Shown piece by piece: positions 27,875 through 36,383 of a DNA stretch of 64,000 nt. The translations under genes were made by a program, and so were the position numbers. Origin of the DNA: Zoogloeaceae bacterium G21618-S1 (lineage in GTDB: Bacteria > Pseudomonadota > Gammaproteobacteria > Burkholderiales > Rhodocyclaceae); contig JAPWHF010000015.1 of NCBI GenBank assembly GCA_027214125.1, positions 1 to 64,000 of the forward strand, given 5' to 3'. Each line of letters opens with the position of its first letter. Within the stretch, counting starts at the first letter, position 1. The notes under the pieces were generated by a model, which saw only the letters and a list, made by a program, of their open reading frames with translations, had not been told where the DNA came from and made no database searches.

Positions 27875-28378
27875 ATGCCCCCAAAGCGAATTCTTGTTGT
27901 CGACGACGTGTCCGTCATTCGTGGTTTCGTCAAAGGCGCGCTCAAGCACCTCGACGTGCGCGTCGGCGAAGCCTCGAACGCGGAGCAGGCCTTGGTCATG
28001 CTCGAATCCATGCCGGCCGACGTCATCATCTGCGATCTGAACATGCCGGGCCTGAGCGGCGAAGCCTTCGTGAAAGCCCTTCGCGAACGCGGCGACCAGA
28101 CCCCGATCATCATGCTCACGGTCGAGGGCAACCGGAACACCGTGGCCAAGCTGATGCAGGTGGGCATCCAGGGCTACATGCTCAAGCCGTTCAAACCCAT
28201 GATATTGGCCGAAAGAGTACAGGAACTGCTCGACGGCACGGCGCCGCCAGTGCGTCCCTACGAAGCCCCGGCCAATACAGCCGACACTGCCGCCGAAGCC
28301 GATGCCCCGCCACCGGATGACACGGCCGTCAACGACGCCCCCACGGCCAGCGCCGAGTCGACCGGCGCCCGCGGCTAA
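27875..28378 (+). CDS. CheY-like receiver with Ala/Pro-rich C-terminal tail
   Basis: The 167-residue protein has a complete receiver (about 1-120) with Asp 10/Asp 11, phosphoacceptor in VIICDLNMP (Asp 54), Thr of MLTVEG and Lys in LKPFKP. The last 45 residues are low-complexity Ala, Pro, Asp and Thr without a fold I recognise. It resembles the receiver at 5273-5650 in the SGEAFV helix and KPFKP end. No histidine kinase is adjacent. Its output must be by protein contact, and the tail may be a tether. Confidence 0.88.
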   Translation: MPPKRILVVDDVSVIRGFVKGALKHLDVRVGEASNAEQALVMLESMPADVIICDLNMPGLSGEAFVKALRERGDQTPIIMLTVEGNRNTVAKLMQVGIQGYMLKPFKPMILAERVQELLDGTAPPVRPYEAPANTADTAAEADAPPPDDTAVNDAPTASAESTGARG

Positions 28379-28384
28379 ACCCGC

Positions 28385-29284
28385 CTACAGCCCCCGCGCC
28401 CAGGCCGGCCGCAACCCGGCCTGCGCCGGTGCCTCAAGCGCGGCGCGCACCTGGGCCAGCAGGCGCGCCTTGTCGGCGCCCAGCGTGCCCTTGAGCACCA
28501 ACCAGTTGGACGCATGATCGGAACGGAACACCGTCCGCTTCAAATCCAGCTGCGACAACAAACCTTCCATCTCAAGCAACAGACCGCGCAAATCCAGCGC
28601 CTCCCACTCCGGAAAACCGGCGCGAAAGCGCGCCTCGCCGGTCGGGAAACTCACCACCAGCGTGGCCAGGTACTCCGGCTGGGTCACATTCGCCAGCCGC
28701 GCCGAGGCCTTGGCATGCTGCGCGCTGAACACCGAGCCGCCGAGGCCATTGAGAATCATCACCGAACGGGTGATGCCGGCTTCACCGAGCTTGTCCAGCG
28801 CCTCGCGTGTGGTGTCGAAGGTCTCGCCCTTATTGACCCGCGCCAGCACGGCGTCATCGCCCGACTCGGCACCGACGTAAACCATGCTGAGCCCGGCCGC
28901 AGCCAGCGCCTGCATGTCGGCTACCGATTTTTTGCGCAAGTTGCGCGGCAAGCAATAACTGGAGATACGGCGCACAGCCGGCAAATGGGTGCGAATGGCC
29001 TCGAGAATGGCCAGCAGGCGCCGGGTGGGCAGCACCAGCGCATCGCCGTCGGCCAGAAACACGCGCCGCACCTGATCGCCAACCATTGCAGCAACCCGAC
29101 GGATGCTGTCGATCACCTCATCTTCGCCACGCGCGCGAAACGCCTTTTGCGGCGCGGTATACATCTCGCAAAACGTGCACTGGTTCCACGAGCAGCCGTC
29201 GGTCACGGGCAGAATCAGCGACTGCGCTTCGCTCGGCGGCCGGAACACCGGCTCGACATAGCGGATCGGAATCGTCTCAGTCAT
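28385..29284 (-). CDS. radical SAM domain protein
   Basis: The 299-residue protein has cluster cysteines in CSWNQCTFCEMY (Cys 31, Cys 36, Cys 39), spaced as C-x4-C-x2-C, a variant seen in one uncharacterised radical SAM subfamily. VFLADGDALVLPT and VYVGAESGDD are core barrel segments, the latter with the usual Glu that helps bind SAM. The start at 29284 overlaps the end of psd by eight bases, so the two are translated from one message. The reaction is unknown. Confidence 0.85.
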   Translation of the reverse strand: MTETIPIRYVEPVFRPPSEAQSLILPVTDGCSWNQCTFCEMYTAPQKAFRARGEDEVIDSIRRVAAMVGDQVRRVFLADGDALVLPTRRLLAILEAIRTHLPAVRRISSYCLPRNLRKKSVADMQALAAAGLSMVYVGAESGDDAVLARVNKGETFDTTREALDKLGEAGITRSVMILNGLGGSVFSAQHAKASARLANVTQPEYLATLVVSFPTGEARFRAGFPEWEALDLRGLLLEMEGLLSQLDLKRTVFRSDHASNWLVLKGTLGADKARLLAQVRAALEAPAQAGLRPAWARGL

Positions 29285-30167
29285 ACAGCGCCAGCACGGT
29301 CTCGGCCTCAAAGACCGGCGGCGGCAGCGCCCGCCCCATCCGCTCGCCCAGGCGCACCCCGACCTCCGGCGCCCAGGCCGGGTTGAACGCCATCATCGGT
29401 TTCGGGAAGAGCATCACCACCGTCGAGCCGAGCAGAAAACGCCCCATCTCTTCGCCCTGCGCCAACACGATGTCCTGGTCGTCGTAACGCCATTTGGTGA
29501 TGTCGGGCCGGCGCGGCGGATTGACCACGCCATGCCACACCGTCGCCATACTGCCCACAATGGTGGCGCCGACCAGCACCATCACAAAAGGACCGGTCGC
29601 AGACTCGAACACGCACACCACCCGCTCATTGCGCGCGAACAGACCGGGCACACCACGCGCGGTGGTCGGATTCACCGAGAACAGCGCGCCGGGGACGTAG
29701 ATCATCTCGGTCAGACGGCCATGACAAGGCATGTGGATACGGTGGTAGTCACGCGGGCTCAGATACAGCGTGGCAAACTGGCCATCCTCGAACCGCGCCG
29801 CCAACTGCCTGTCGCCGCCGAGCAGGGCGCTGCAGCTATAGCTGTGGCCCTTGGCCTGAAACACCTGATCGCCACGAATCGGCCCGAACTGACTGATTGC
29901 CCCATCGACCGGGCAGATGAAATCTGCCTCGGCCAAGCTGCGGGCATCGTCGCGCAGCGCGCGGGTAAAGAATTCATTGAACGTCGGATAGGCCGCCGGA
30001 TCCGGATTGGCGGCCTCGCTCATATCCACCGCGTAGCGACGAATGAACCAGCGGATCACGCGGGTCGTCAGCTTGCCGCCGCGCAGTCCAGCGAGCTTGC
30101 CGGCGAGCACGGTAAGCACGCGTTTCGGCAGCAGGTATTGGGGAAGTACGGCGAGGCGATCGGACAC
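29277..30167 (-). CDS. psd: phosphatidylserine decarboxylase
   Basis: The 296-residue proenzyme has the family elements YPTFNEFFTRALR, CPVDGAISQFG, LSPRDYHRIHMPCHG and the self-cleavage motif LGST near residue 250, where the Ser becomes the pyruvoyl group. It makes phosphatidylethanolamine at the inner membrane. I chose the GTG at 30167 because VSDRLAVLPQYLLPKR aligns with the usual N-terminus; a TTG at 30185 is the alternative. It is co-transcribed with the radical SAM gene. The upstream 170 bases are AT-rich and shared with a divergent tetR gene. Confidence 0.93.
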   Translation of the reverse strand: MSDRLAVLPQYLLPKRVLTVLAGKLAGLRGGKLTTRVIRWFIRRYAVDMSEAANPDPAAYPTFNEFFTRALRDDARSLAEADFICPVDGAISQFGPIRGDQVFQAKGHSYSCSALLGGDRQLAARFEDGQFATLYLSPRDYHRIHMPCHGRLTEMIYVPGALFSVNPTTARGVPGLFARNERVVCVFESATGPFVMVLVGATIVGSMATVWHGVVNPPRRPDITKWRYDDQDIVLAQGEEMGRFLLGSTVVMLFPKPMMAFNPAWAPEVGVRLGERMGRALPPPVFEAETVLALYD

Positions 30168-30305
30168 AGGACATCCAGAGTTCAAGGGCTAAGTCGCCAA
30201 TTATAGCGACAGCGGCTACGGCTTCGGGGCGACGAAGCTCGCCCTCGTATCGGCGGCACATTTCGACATTAAAAAATTAGACTTTTCTTATATTAAGCTT
30301 AAACT

Positions 30306-30323
30306 AGTAAGCAACCACTTACT
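30306..30323. promoter_or_regulatory. candidate TetR operator
   Basis: AGTAAG (30306-30311) and CTTACT (30318-30323) form an inverted repeat 16 bases before the tetR start, inside an AT-rich tract with TTAAGCTTAA just upstream. TetR-type regulators commonly bind such a dyad to repress themselves and the following efflux genes. Confidence 0.5.
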
Positions 30324-30338
30324 TACCACGACGACGCC

Positions 30339-30953
30339 ATGCCTCAAACCACCGACCGCCAGCCCACCCAGACCCGCCAGGCCGAGATCATAGCCGCCGT
30401 GCTCGCGCGCTCGGCCAGCCAGGGGCCGGGCACCATCACTACTCAAGACATCGCCTCATCGATCGGCCTGACGCATGGCGCCCTGTTCAAGCATTTTCCG
30501 ACCAAAGCCGCGCTGTGGCTGGCTGTCATTGACTGGGTCGACACGCACCTGATGGCCCGGCTGCAAACCGCCGCCGACAGCTGCGACCACCCGGTCGCCG
30601 CACTGCGAGCGGTGTTCATGGCCCATACCGATTTTGTTGTCACCCACCCCGGGGTGCCGCGCTTCATCTTCAACGAGTTGCAGCAGCCCGAGGACTCGCC
30701 GCTCAAACACCGCGTTAGCGACATGCTCGGCCGCTATCGGCAGCTACTGCAGGCGCTGCTCAAGCACGCCGCGTCGCTGGGCGCGCTGCGCCCTCGACTC
30801 GACCTCAACGCCGCCGCGACCCTGTTCATCGGCAGCCTGCAGGGCCTGGTGATGCAAGCCATGCTGCGTGACAACACGGCAGGCATGCGCGATGCGGCCG
30901 AGGCCGTATTCGCAATCTACCGGTCCGCCATCCTTGTGGAGCTCGCCTCATGA
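30339..30953 (+). CDS. TetR-family transcriptional regulator
   Basis: The 204-residue protein has the N-terminal HTH with ITTQDIASSIGLTHGALFKHFPTKAALW (about 33-60) split around the usual GLTHGALFKHF recognition helix, and a ligand domain ending in GSLQGLVMQAML. It is the first gene of an efflux-type operon; its TGA overlaps the ATG of the adaptor gene (30950), so the regulator and transporter are translated together. It probably represses its own promoter through the dyad at 30306-30323 until an inducer binds. Confidence 0.92.
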   Translation: MPQTTDRQPTQTRQAEIIAAVLARSASQGPGTITTQDIASSIGLTHGALFKHFPTKAALWLAVIDWVDTHLMARLQTAADSCDHPVAALRAVFMAHTDFVVTHPGVPRFIFNELQQPEDSPLKHRVSDMLGRYRQLLQALLKHAASLGALRPRLDLNAAATLFIGSLQGLVMQAMLRDNTAGMRDAAEAVFAIYRSAILVELAS

Positions 30954-32134
30954 AAACCGCCGCCCTCCGCCGCTGGGCCTGGCTGCCGCTGGCCCTCATG
31001 CTGCTCGCCGGCTTCGCCTACGTGGTCGCCCGCTCCGGCCCGCTGGCGCCGGTCCGCGTCACCGTCGCCACCGTGACCGAGGGCCAGGTCGCACCCGAGC
31101 TGTTCGGCATCGGCACCGTCGACGCCCGGCGCGCCTATGCCGTGGGTCCGACCGCCCCGGGCCGGCTGATGCAAGTCGAGGTCGACGTCGGCGACACGGT
31201 GCGCGCCGGTCAGTTGCTGGCGCGGCTCGACCCGGTCGACCTCGACGCCCGCATTGCCGCGCTCGACGCCTCGGCCGATCGCGCCCGCAGCACGCTGGCC
31301 GCCGCCCAGGCGCAGCAACGCGATATGCGCGCCCGCGCCGAAGTGGCCGCCATTAACGCGCGCCGCTATGTCTCGCTCGGCCAGCAACAGTTTGTCAGCG
31401 CCAGCGCGGTCGAAGCGCGTACTCAGGAACACACCTCGGCCCGCGCCGCGGTCGATGCCGCCGCGGCCAGCGCCGACAGCGCGCGCGGCGATCTGGCCCG
31501 CCTGCAGGCCGAGCGCCAGGCGCTGGTCGAACAACGCGACACCCTGACGCTGGTGGCGCCGGTCGACGGCGTGGTCACCGCCCGCGAAGCCGAACCCGGC
31601 ACCACGCTGGTCGCCGGCCAGGCCGCGCTGCGCCTGATCGACCCGGCCAGCCTGTGGGTGCGCACCCGCATCGATCAGGGCCGCTCGCAGGGGCTGACAG
31701 CCGGCCTGCCGGCGCAGATCGTGCTGCGCTCGCGCCCGAGCGAGCGACTCACCGGCCAGGTCGAGCGGGTGGAGTTGATCAGCGACGCGATCACCGAAGA
31801 GCGCCTCGCCCAGGTCACTTTTGCGACGGTACCGGCCGGCACCTCGATCGGCGAGATGGCCGAGGTGACGGTGCAACTACCGGCCGCCGCCAATGGCCCG
31901 GTGGTGCCCAATGCCGCCCTCCAGCAGCGCAACGGTCAGACCGGCGTGTGGCAACTGGACGGCGACGCCCTGCGCTTCGCCGCCGTGCGCACCGGCGCCA
32001 CCGGCCCGGACGGCCAGGTGCAGATCCTCGACGGCCTGGCCGCTGGCGACCGGATCGTGGTGCACAGCGAAGGCACGCTGAAGCCGGACGCCTCGATCAG
32101 CATCGTCGACACCCTGAGCGCGGTGCGCCAATGA
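30950..32134 (+). CDS. HlyD/RND-type periplasmic adaptor protein
   Basis: This 394-residue membrane fusion protein has one N-terminal helix (about 8-26), the lipoyl half-motifs VEVDVGDTVRAGQLLARLDP and VDGVVTAREAEPGTTLVAG, a helical hairpin between them rich in Ala, Arg and Gln (about 105-190), and a beta-barrel domain ending VHSEGTLKPDASISI. The lipoyl stretch lies at about residues 74-93. It links an inner-membrane transporter to the outer envelope. ATGA overlaps couple it to tetR upstream and the permease downstream. No outer-membrane channel gene is adjacent. Confidence 0.92.
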   Translation: MKTAALRRWAWLPLALMLLAGFAYVVARSGPLAPVRVTVATVTEGQVAPELFGIGTVDARRAYAVGPTAPGRLMQVEVDVGDTVRAGQLLARLDPVDLDARIAALDASADRARSTLAAAQAQQRDMRARAEVAAINARRYVSLGQQQFVSASAVEARTQEHTSARAAVDAAAASADSARGDLARLQAERQALVEQRDTLTLVAPVDGVVTAREAEPGTTLVAGQAALRLIDPASLWVRTRIDQGRSQGLTAGLPAQIVLRSRPSERLTGQVERVELISDAITEERLAQVTFATVPAGTSIGEMAEVTVQLPAAANGPVVPNAALQQRNGQTGVWQLDGDALRFAAVRTGATGPDGQVQILDGLAAGDRIVVHSEGTLKPDASISIVDTLSAVRQ

Positions 32135-33324
32135 TCAGCCTGGCCGGTCGCGATATCCTGCATGCCTGGTCGCGCTTTGTGCTCACCGGCATGGGGCTGG
32201 GGCTGCTGATCGGCGTCACCCTGTCGATGGCCGGCATCTATCGCGGCATGGTGGACGACGCCGGCGCCCTGCTCGACAACAGCGGCGCCGACCTGTGGGT
32301 GGTGCAGAAGGACACCCAGGGCCCGTATGCCGAATCGTCCAGCCTGCGCGATGACGTGGTGCACAGCGTGCGCGGCATGCCGGGCGTGGCGCGGGCGGCC
32401 AACGTCACCTACTTCACCATGCAGGTCGCCCGCGGCGCGCGGGATGTGCGGGCCATGGTGGTCGGCTTCGAGCCCGGCCTGCCGGGCGCGCCGGGTGAGT
32501 TGATAGCCGGCCGGCGGATCACCCGAAGCCATTACGAGGCGGTGGCCGATGTGAAGACCGGTTTTGCCGTCGGCGACACCATCCGCATCCGCCGCCACGA
32601 CTACACGGTGGTCGGACTGACCCGACGCACGGTCTCGTCAGGCGGCGACCCGATGGTGTTCATCCCGCTCAAGGACGCGCAGGAAGCACAGTTCCTCAAG
32701 GACAACGACGCCATCGTCAACGAACGTGCCCGCAGCGCCGCCAACCCGGCGTTCAACCGCCCCGGCCTGCCCGGTCTGCTCGAGGCCATCACCGATTCGC
32801 AGAGCAGCAATCACAATGTAAACGCGGTGCTGGTGCAGATCGCCCCCGGCCTGGACGCCGAGGCCGTGGCCGAGCCGATCCGCCGCTGGAAGCACCTCAC
32901 GGTGTTCACCCGCGCGCAGATGGAGGAGATCCTGGTGGCCAAGCTGATCGCCACCTCGGCACGCCAGATCGGCATGTTTCTGGTCATCCTGGCGGTGGTC
33001 AGCGCAGCTATCGTGGCCTTCATCATCTACACCATGACGCTCGGCAAGATCCGCGAAATCGCCGTCCTCAAGCTCATCGGCACGCGCAACCGCAGCATCG
33101 CCGGCATGATCCTGCAGCAGGCGCTGGGCCTCGGGCTGATCGGCTTCATGGTCGGCAAGACCGCCGCCACGCTGTGGGCGCCGATCTTCCCCAAATACGT
33201 GCTGCTGCTGCCCGGTGACGCCCTGCGCGGCTTTGTGGTGGTGATGGCGATCTGCGCGCTGGCCAGCCTGATGGCGATCCGCGCCGCGCTCAAGGTCGAC
33301 CCGGCCGCGGCCATCGGAGGCTGA
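32131..33324 (+). CDS. MacB/FtsX-type ABC transporter permease
   Basis: The 397-residue protein has a first helix at about 15-40, a large periplasmic domain (about 45-275) and three helices toward the C-terminus (about 278-300, 325-345 and 365-385), the MacB/FtsX layout. IREIAVLKLIGTRNRSI is the conserved cytoplasmic loop of this superfamily. The ATG overlaps the adaptor stop. With the adjacent adaptor and ATPase it makes a tripartite pump, probably exporting hydrophobic compounds or lipid-linked material; nothing identifies the cargo. Confidence 0.9.
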   Translation: MISLAGRDILHAWSRFVLTGMGLGLLIGVTLSMAGIYRGMVDDAGALLDNSGADLWVVQKDTQGPYAESSSLRDDVVHSVRGMPGVARAANVTYFTMQVARGARDVRAMVVGFEPGLPGAPGELIAGRRITRSHYEAVADVKTGFAVGDTIRIRRHDYTVVGLTRRTVSSGGDPMVFIPLKDAQEAQFLKDNDAIVNERARSAANPAFNRPGLPGLLEAITDSQSSNHNVNAVLVQIAPGLDAEAVAEPIRRWKHLTVFTRAQMEEILVAKLIATSARQIGMFLVILAVVSAAIVAFIIYTMTLGKIREIAVLKLIGTRNRSIAGMILQQALGLGLIGFMVGKTAATLWAPIFPKYVLLLPGDALRGFVVVMAICALASLMAIRAALKVDPAAAIGG

Positions 33325-33325
33325 C

Positions 33326-34060
33326 ATGACGCATCCCACCCACGGCATCCGCATCGAAGGTCTGCGCAAGCGCTACGGCGAGGGCGACACCGCCGTCGAC
33401 GCGCTCAAGGACGTCAACATGCAGGTCGCGCCCGGCGAGGTGGTCGGCCTGATCGGCCCCTCCGGCTCGGGCAAGAGCACCCTGCTCAAGTGCCTGGGCG
33501 CGGTCATCGAGCCGACCGCCGGGCGCATGATCCTCGGCGAGCAGACGATCTACGACAACGGCTGGAAAACCCCCGACCTGCGCGCCCTGCGCCGCGACCA
33601 CATCGGCTTCGTTTTCCAGGCGCCCTACCTGATCCCCTTCCTGAACGTGACCGACAATGTCGCCCTGCTGCCCATGCTCGCCGGCCAGAAGAACGCCGTC
33701 GCCCGCGCCCGCGCACGCGAGCTGCTCGGCGCGCTGGACGTGGCCCACCGCGCCGAGGCCCAGCCCTCCGAGCTGTCGGGCGGCGAACAGCAGCGCGTGG
33801 CCATCGCACGCGCGCTGGCCAACCAGCCGCCGGTGATCCTCGCCGACGAGCCGACCGCGCCGCTCGACTCCGAACGCGCGCTGGCGGTGATGCGCATCCT
33901 CAACCAGATGGCCGCGCAATACCGCACCGCCATCATCGTCGTCACCCACGACGAAAAGATCATCCCCACCTTCCGCCGCATCTACCACATCCGCGACGGC
34001 AAGACCCACGAAGAAGCCGGCGAGGGGCGCGCCATCGACCTCGCGCCGGCCCTCGCCTGA
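33326..34060 (+). CDS. ABC transporter ATP-binding protein (MacB/LolD class)
   Basis: The 244-residue ATPase has Walker A GPSGSGKST (44-52), Q-loop in FVFQAPYLIPF, signature LSGGEQQRVAIARAL and Walker B VILADEPTAPLD, with the H-loop in VVTHDEK. The LADEPTAPLD end differs slightly from the common LADEPTGNLD. It begins one base after the permease stop. It powers the adaptor-permease complex encoded just upstream. Confidence 0.94.
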   Translation: MTHPTHGIRIEGLRKRYGEGDTAVDALKDVNMQVAPGEVVGLIGPSGSGKSTLLKCLGAVIEPTAGRMILGEQTIYDNGWKTPDLRALRRDHIGFVFQAPYLIPFLNVTDNVALLPMLAGQKNAVARARARELLGALDVAHRAEAQPSELSGGEQQRVAIARALANQPPVILADEPTAPLDSERALAVMRILNQMAAQYRTAIIVVTHDEKIIPTFRRIYHIRDGKTHEEAGEGRAIDLAPALA

Positions 34061-34071
34061 CCAAGCCCCGC

Positions 34072-34464
34072 ATGCGCCATCGCCGCCTCCTTGCCGTACT
34101 CGCCGCCCTCGCCATCGCCTTTGGCGCACTCACCGTGTTCAGCGGCGGGCGTGTGCTGTTTGGCGGCGCCGAGGCACGCGCCGCGGCCGGCCAGGTGGTC
34201 GGCTTCGTGCTGTGGTTCAATTTTCTTGCCGGCTTCGCCTATGCCGCCGTCGGCCTCGGGCTATGGCGCCGACGGCGCTGGGCCGTGCGCGGTGCCGCGC
34301 TGCTGGCGCTGCTCACTGCGATCATCGCAGCGCTGTTTGGCCTGCATGTGCTCGACGGTGGCGCCTACGAGCTGCGTACCGTCGGCGCGCTGACCCTGCG
34401 CCTGAGCTTCTGGAGCGCAGTGGCCGTCATCACCCGCCGGGCCGCTCAATCCACCACCGCATAG
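34072..34464 (+). CDS. small four-helix membrane protein
   Basis: The 130-residue hydrophobic protein has four predicted helices (about 5-25, 42-62, 72-90 and 103-122) and arginine-rich short loops. The ATG is 11 bases after the ABC ATPase stop, so it is likely the last gene of the efflux operon. The 3' end overlaps the convergent HMA-like gene by 19 bases. I do not recognise the family; similar proteins are annotated only as hypothetical membrane proteins. Confidence 0.7.
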   Translation: MRHRRLLAVLAALAIAFGALTVFSGGRVLFGGAEARAAAGQVVGFVLWFNFLAGFAYAAVGLGLWRRRRWAVRGAALLALLTAIIAALFGLHVLDGGAYELRTVGALTLRLSFWSAVAVITRRAAQSTTA

Positions 34465-34652
34465 CCGGCGGCCTCCACCGCCGCGCGAATATCTCCTTCG
34501 TCGAGCATTGCCGTGTGCTCGATGGTGGCCACGCCGGTATCGAGCGCGACCTCGGAGTGCTCGATGCAGGGCAAATCCTGGATCGCGTTCATCACATTGC
34601 GCAGATCGTCATCGGTCTTGAGGCCGGCGACAACGAATTCAGTGGTCGGCAT
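34446..34652 (-). CDS. HMA-fold protein lacking the metal-binding cysteines
   Basis: The 68-residue protein matches the beta-alpha-beta-beta-alpha-beta pattern of heavy-metal-associated domains (TEFVVAGL, then VATIEHTAML, then AAVEAAGYAV). The usual MxCxxC between the first strand and helix is replaced by GLKTDDDLRN, and the only cysteine is Cys 29 in the middle of helix 1's end. It therefore is unlikely to carry copper in the known way. The start is supported by AGGAGGG just upstream. A role in protein contact or an altered ligand is possible. Confidence 0.75.
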   Translation of the reverse strand: MPTTEFVVAGLKTDDDLRNVMNAIQDLPCIEHSEVALDTGVATIEHTAMLDEGDIRAAVEAAGYAVVD

Positions 34653-34801
34653 AAGCCCTCCTTCAGACTGGGGTCGGCCTCAGAATAACCCGAGTCGATT
34701 TCGACTCGCCATCAGTCGCGCACCGGAACAGCACCCCGCCGACGCAGACAAAGCGGACTGCTTCCGATCAGGATATCTACGTCACTCATACGGATTCGCC
34801 C

Positions 34802-35743
34802 TCACACCCACCAGTACCGCACGATGTGAAAGAAGATCGGCGCCGAGAAGCTGATCGAATCGACCCGGTCGAGCATGCCGCCGTGGCCTTCGATGAGCGT
34901 GCCCCAGTCCTTCACACCGCGGTCGCGCTTGATGGCCGAGAGCACGAAGCCGCCGAAGAAACCGACGATGTTGATGGTGAGCGCCACCAGCGCCGCCTGC
35001 CAGGCGGTGAAGGGCGTCATCCAGAACAACGCGGCGCCCAGCGCCGTCGAGGTGAGCACCCCGCCCACCAGGCCTTCGAGCGTTTTCGACGGCGAGATGG
35101 CCGGGGCCAGCTTGCGCTTGCCGAACAGCTTGCCCCACACATACTGGAACACGTCGCTCGACTGCACCGTGAGCACCAGGAAGAAGATCAGCTGCGCGTT
35201 GTGACCTTCGAAGCCGGGGATCTCCAGCGTCAGCAGCGCCGGCACGTGTGAGATGCAATATACGCAGATCATCAGCCCCCACTGCACCTTGGCGGCGCGC
35301 TCCAGAAAGCGCTCGGCATCGCTGCCCAGCGTGGCCGAGATCGGCAGCAGCAGGAAGGCATACACCGGGATGAGGATGCTGAACAGGCCGTACCAGTGGC
35401 TGGCGATGAGCACGTACTGGGCGGGCAGAAAGAAGAAGAAACACCACGCCAGCGCCCGGTGGTCGCCGCGTCGGGTGTGGGTGAGCGAGATGTACTCGCG
35501 CAGCGCCTGGAAGGAGATGACCGCGAACAGCGCGATGATGCCGCCCTCGCCGATCCAGAACGCCACCGCCAGCACGCCCACCATCCACCACCAGGCGTTG
35601 ATGCGCGCATTGAGGTTGTCGATCACCGCGCTCGAAGCGCCCGGCGCCAGCCGCCACTTGAGCACCGCGGCAATGCCGCTGGAGAGGGCCAGCGCCGCGA
35701 ATACCGCGGCAAAGACGTTGAACAAGGTGTGATCGGAGGGCAT
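34802..35743 (-). CDS. phosphatidate cytidylyltransferase (CdsA family; YnbB-like)
   Basis: The 313-residue protein has about eight helices and the CdsA signature near the C-terminus, including SAIKRDRGVKDWGTLIEGHGG then MLDRVDS, where the two Asp residues bind magnesium. It makes CDP-diacylglycerol from phosphatidate and CTP. It is the last gene of a six-gene cluster with PlsC, a CDP-alcohol phosphatidyltransferase and a PAP2 phosphatase, so it is more likely the pathway-specific paralogue (YnbB in E. coli) than the housekeeping enzyme. The latter should lie elsewhere, next to frr and dxr. Confidence 0.88.
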   Translation of the reverse strand: MPSDHTLFNVFAAVFAALALSSGIAAVLKWRLAPGASSAVIDNLNARINAWWWMVGVLAVAFWIGEGGIIALFAVISFQALREYISLTHTRRGDHRALAWCFFFFLPAQYVLIASHWYGLFSILIPVYAFLLLPISATLGSDAERFLERAAKVQWGLMICVYCISHVPALLTLEIPGFEGHNAQLIFFLVLTVQSSDVFQYVWGKLFGKRKLAPAISPSKTLEGLVGGVLTSTALGAALFWMTPFTAWQAALVALTINIVGFFGGFVLSAIKRDRGVKDWGTLIEGHGGMLDRVDSISFSAPIFFHIVRYWWV

Positions 35744-35758
35744 GGCTGGGCTCCAGCG

Positions 35759-36382
35759 TCAGTTCGCGGGTGGGGCGAGGTCGAGCAGCGCGCTGCGGGC
35801 GCGGTCGATGAATTCGGGCTTGGTTTCGTCCGCCTGCAGGGTGAGCGGGGCGCCGAAGGTGAGCGTGCACAGCAGCGGTACCGGCACCAGCGCGCCCTTG
35901 GGCATCACCCGGCCGAGGTTCTCGATCCACACCGGCACGAATTCCACCTGCGGCATCTGGCAGGCGAGGTGGTAGATACCGCTCTTGAAGGGCTGCAGGT
36001 CTTCACCCAGATTGCGCGTGCCTTCGGGAAACAGGATCAGCGAGTCGCCGGCGCGCAGCGCCTCGGCCATCTGGTCCACCGGGTTCGGGCCGTCGCGCTC
36101 GGGGCGGCGATCGACCAGCACGGCATGAAAGACCTTGTTGATCAACCAGGTCTTGAAGCCGCCATTGAGCCAGTAATCGGCGCCGGCCACCGGTCGTGTA
36201 CGGCGGCGCAGCTCGGGCGGCAGCGCTGCCCACACGACGACGAAATCGCCATGGCTGCGGTGATTGGCGAAATACACGCGTAGCCGGGGCTCGGGCGCGC
36301 AGCCCTGCCACAGTGGGCGCACGCCGGTGAGCAGCTTGGCGAAGTGGCACAACAACAGGGCAAACAGTTTTTCGATCATCAA
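35759..36382 (-). CDS. PlsC-type 1-acylglycerol-3-phosphate acyltransferase
   Basis: The 207-residue acyltransferase has the catalytic motif HRSHGD (H-x4-D, His 41 region), a phosphate-binding FPEGTRN and the hydrophobic N-terminus that anchors it to the inner membrane. It transfers an acyl chain to a lysophosphatidate-like acceptor. It sits one base after the small membrane protein gene and 15 bases before cdsA, so the phosphatidate it makes could be handed directly to the CdsA homologue. Confidence 0.88.
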   Translation of the reverse strand: MMIEKLFALLLCHFAKLLTGVRPLWQGCAPEPRLRVYFANHRSHGDFVVVWAALPPELRRRTRPVAGADYWLNGGFKTWLINKVFHAVLVDRRPERDGPNPVDQMAEALRAGDSLILFPEGTRNLGEDLQPFKSGIYHLACQMPQVEFVPVWIENLGRVMPKGALVPVPLLCTLTFGAPLTLQADETKPEFIDRARSALLDLAPPAN

Positions 36383-36383
36383 G

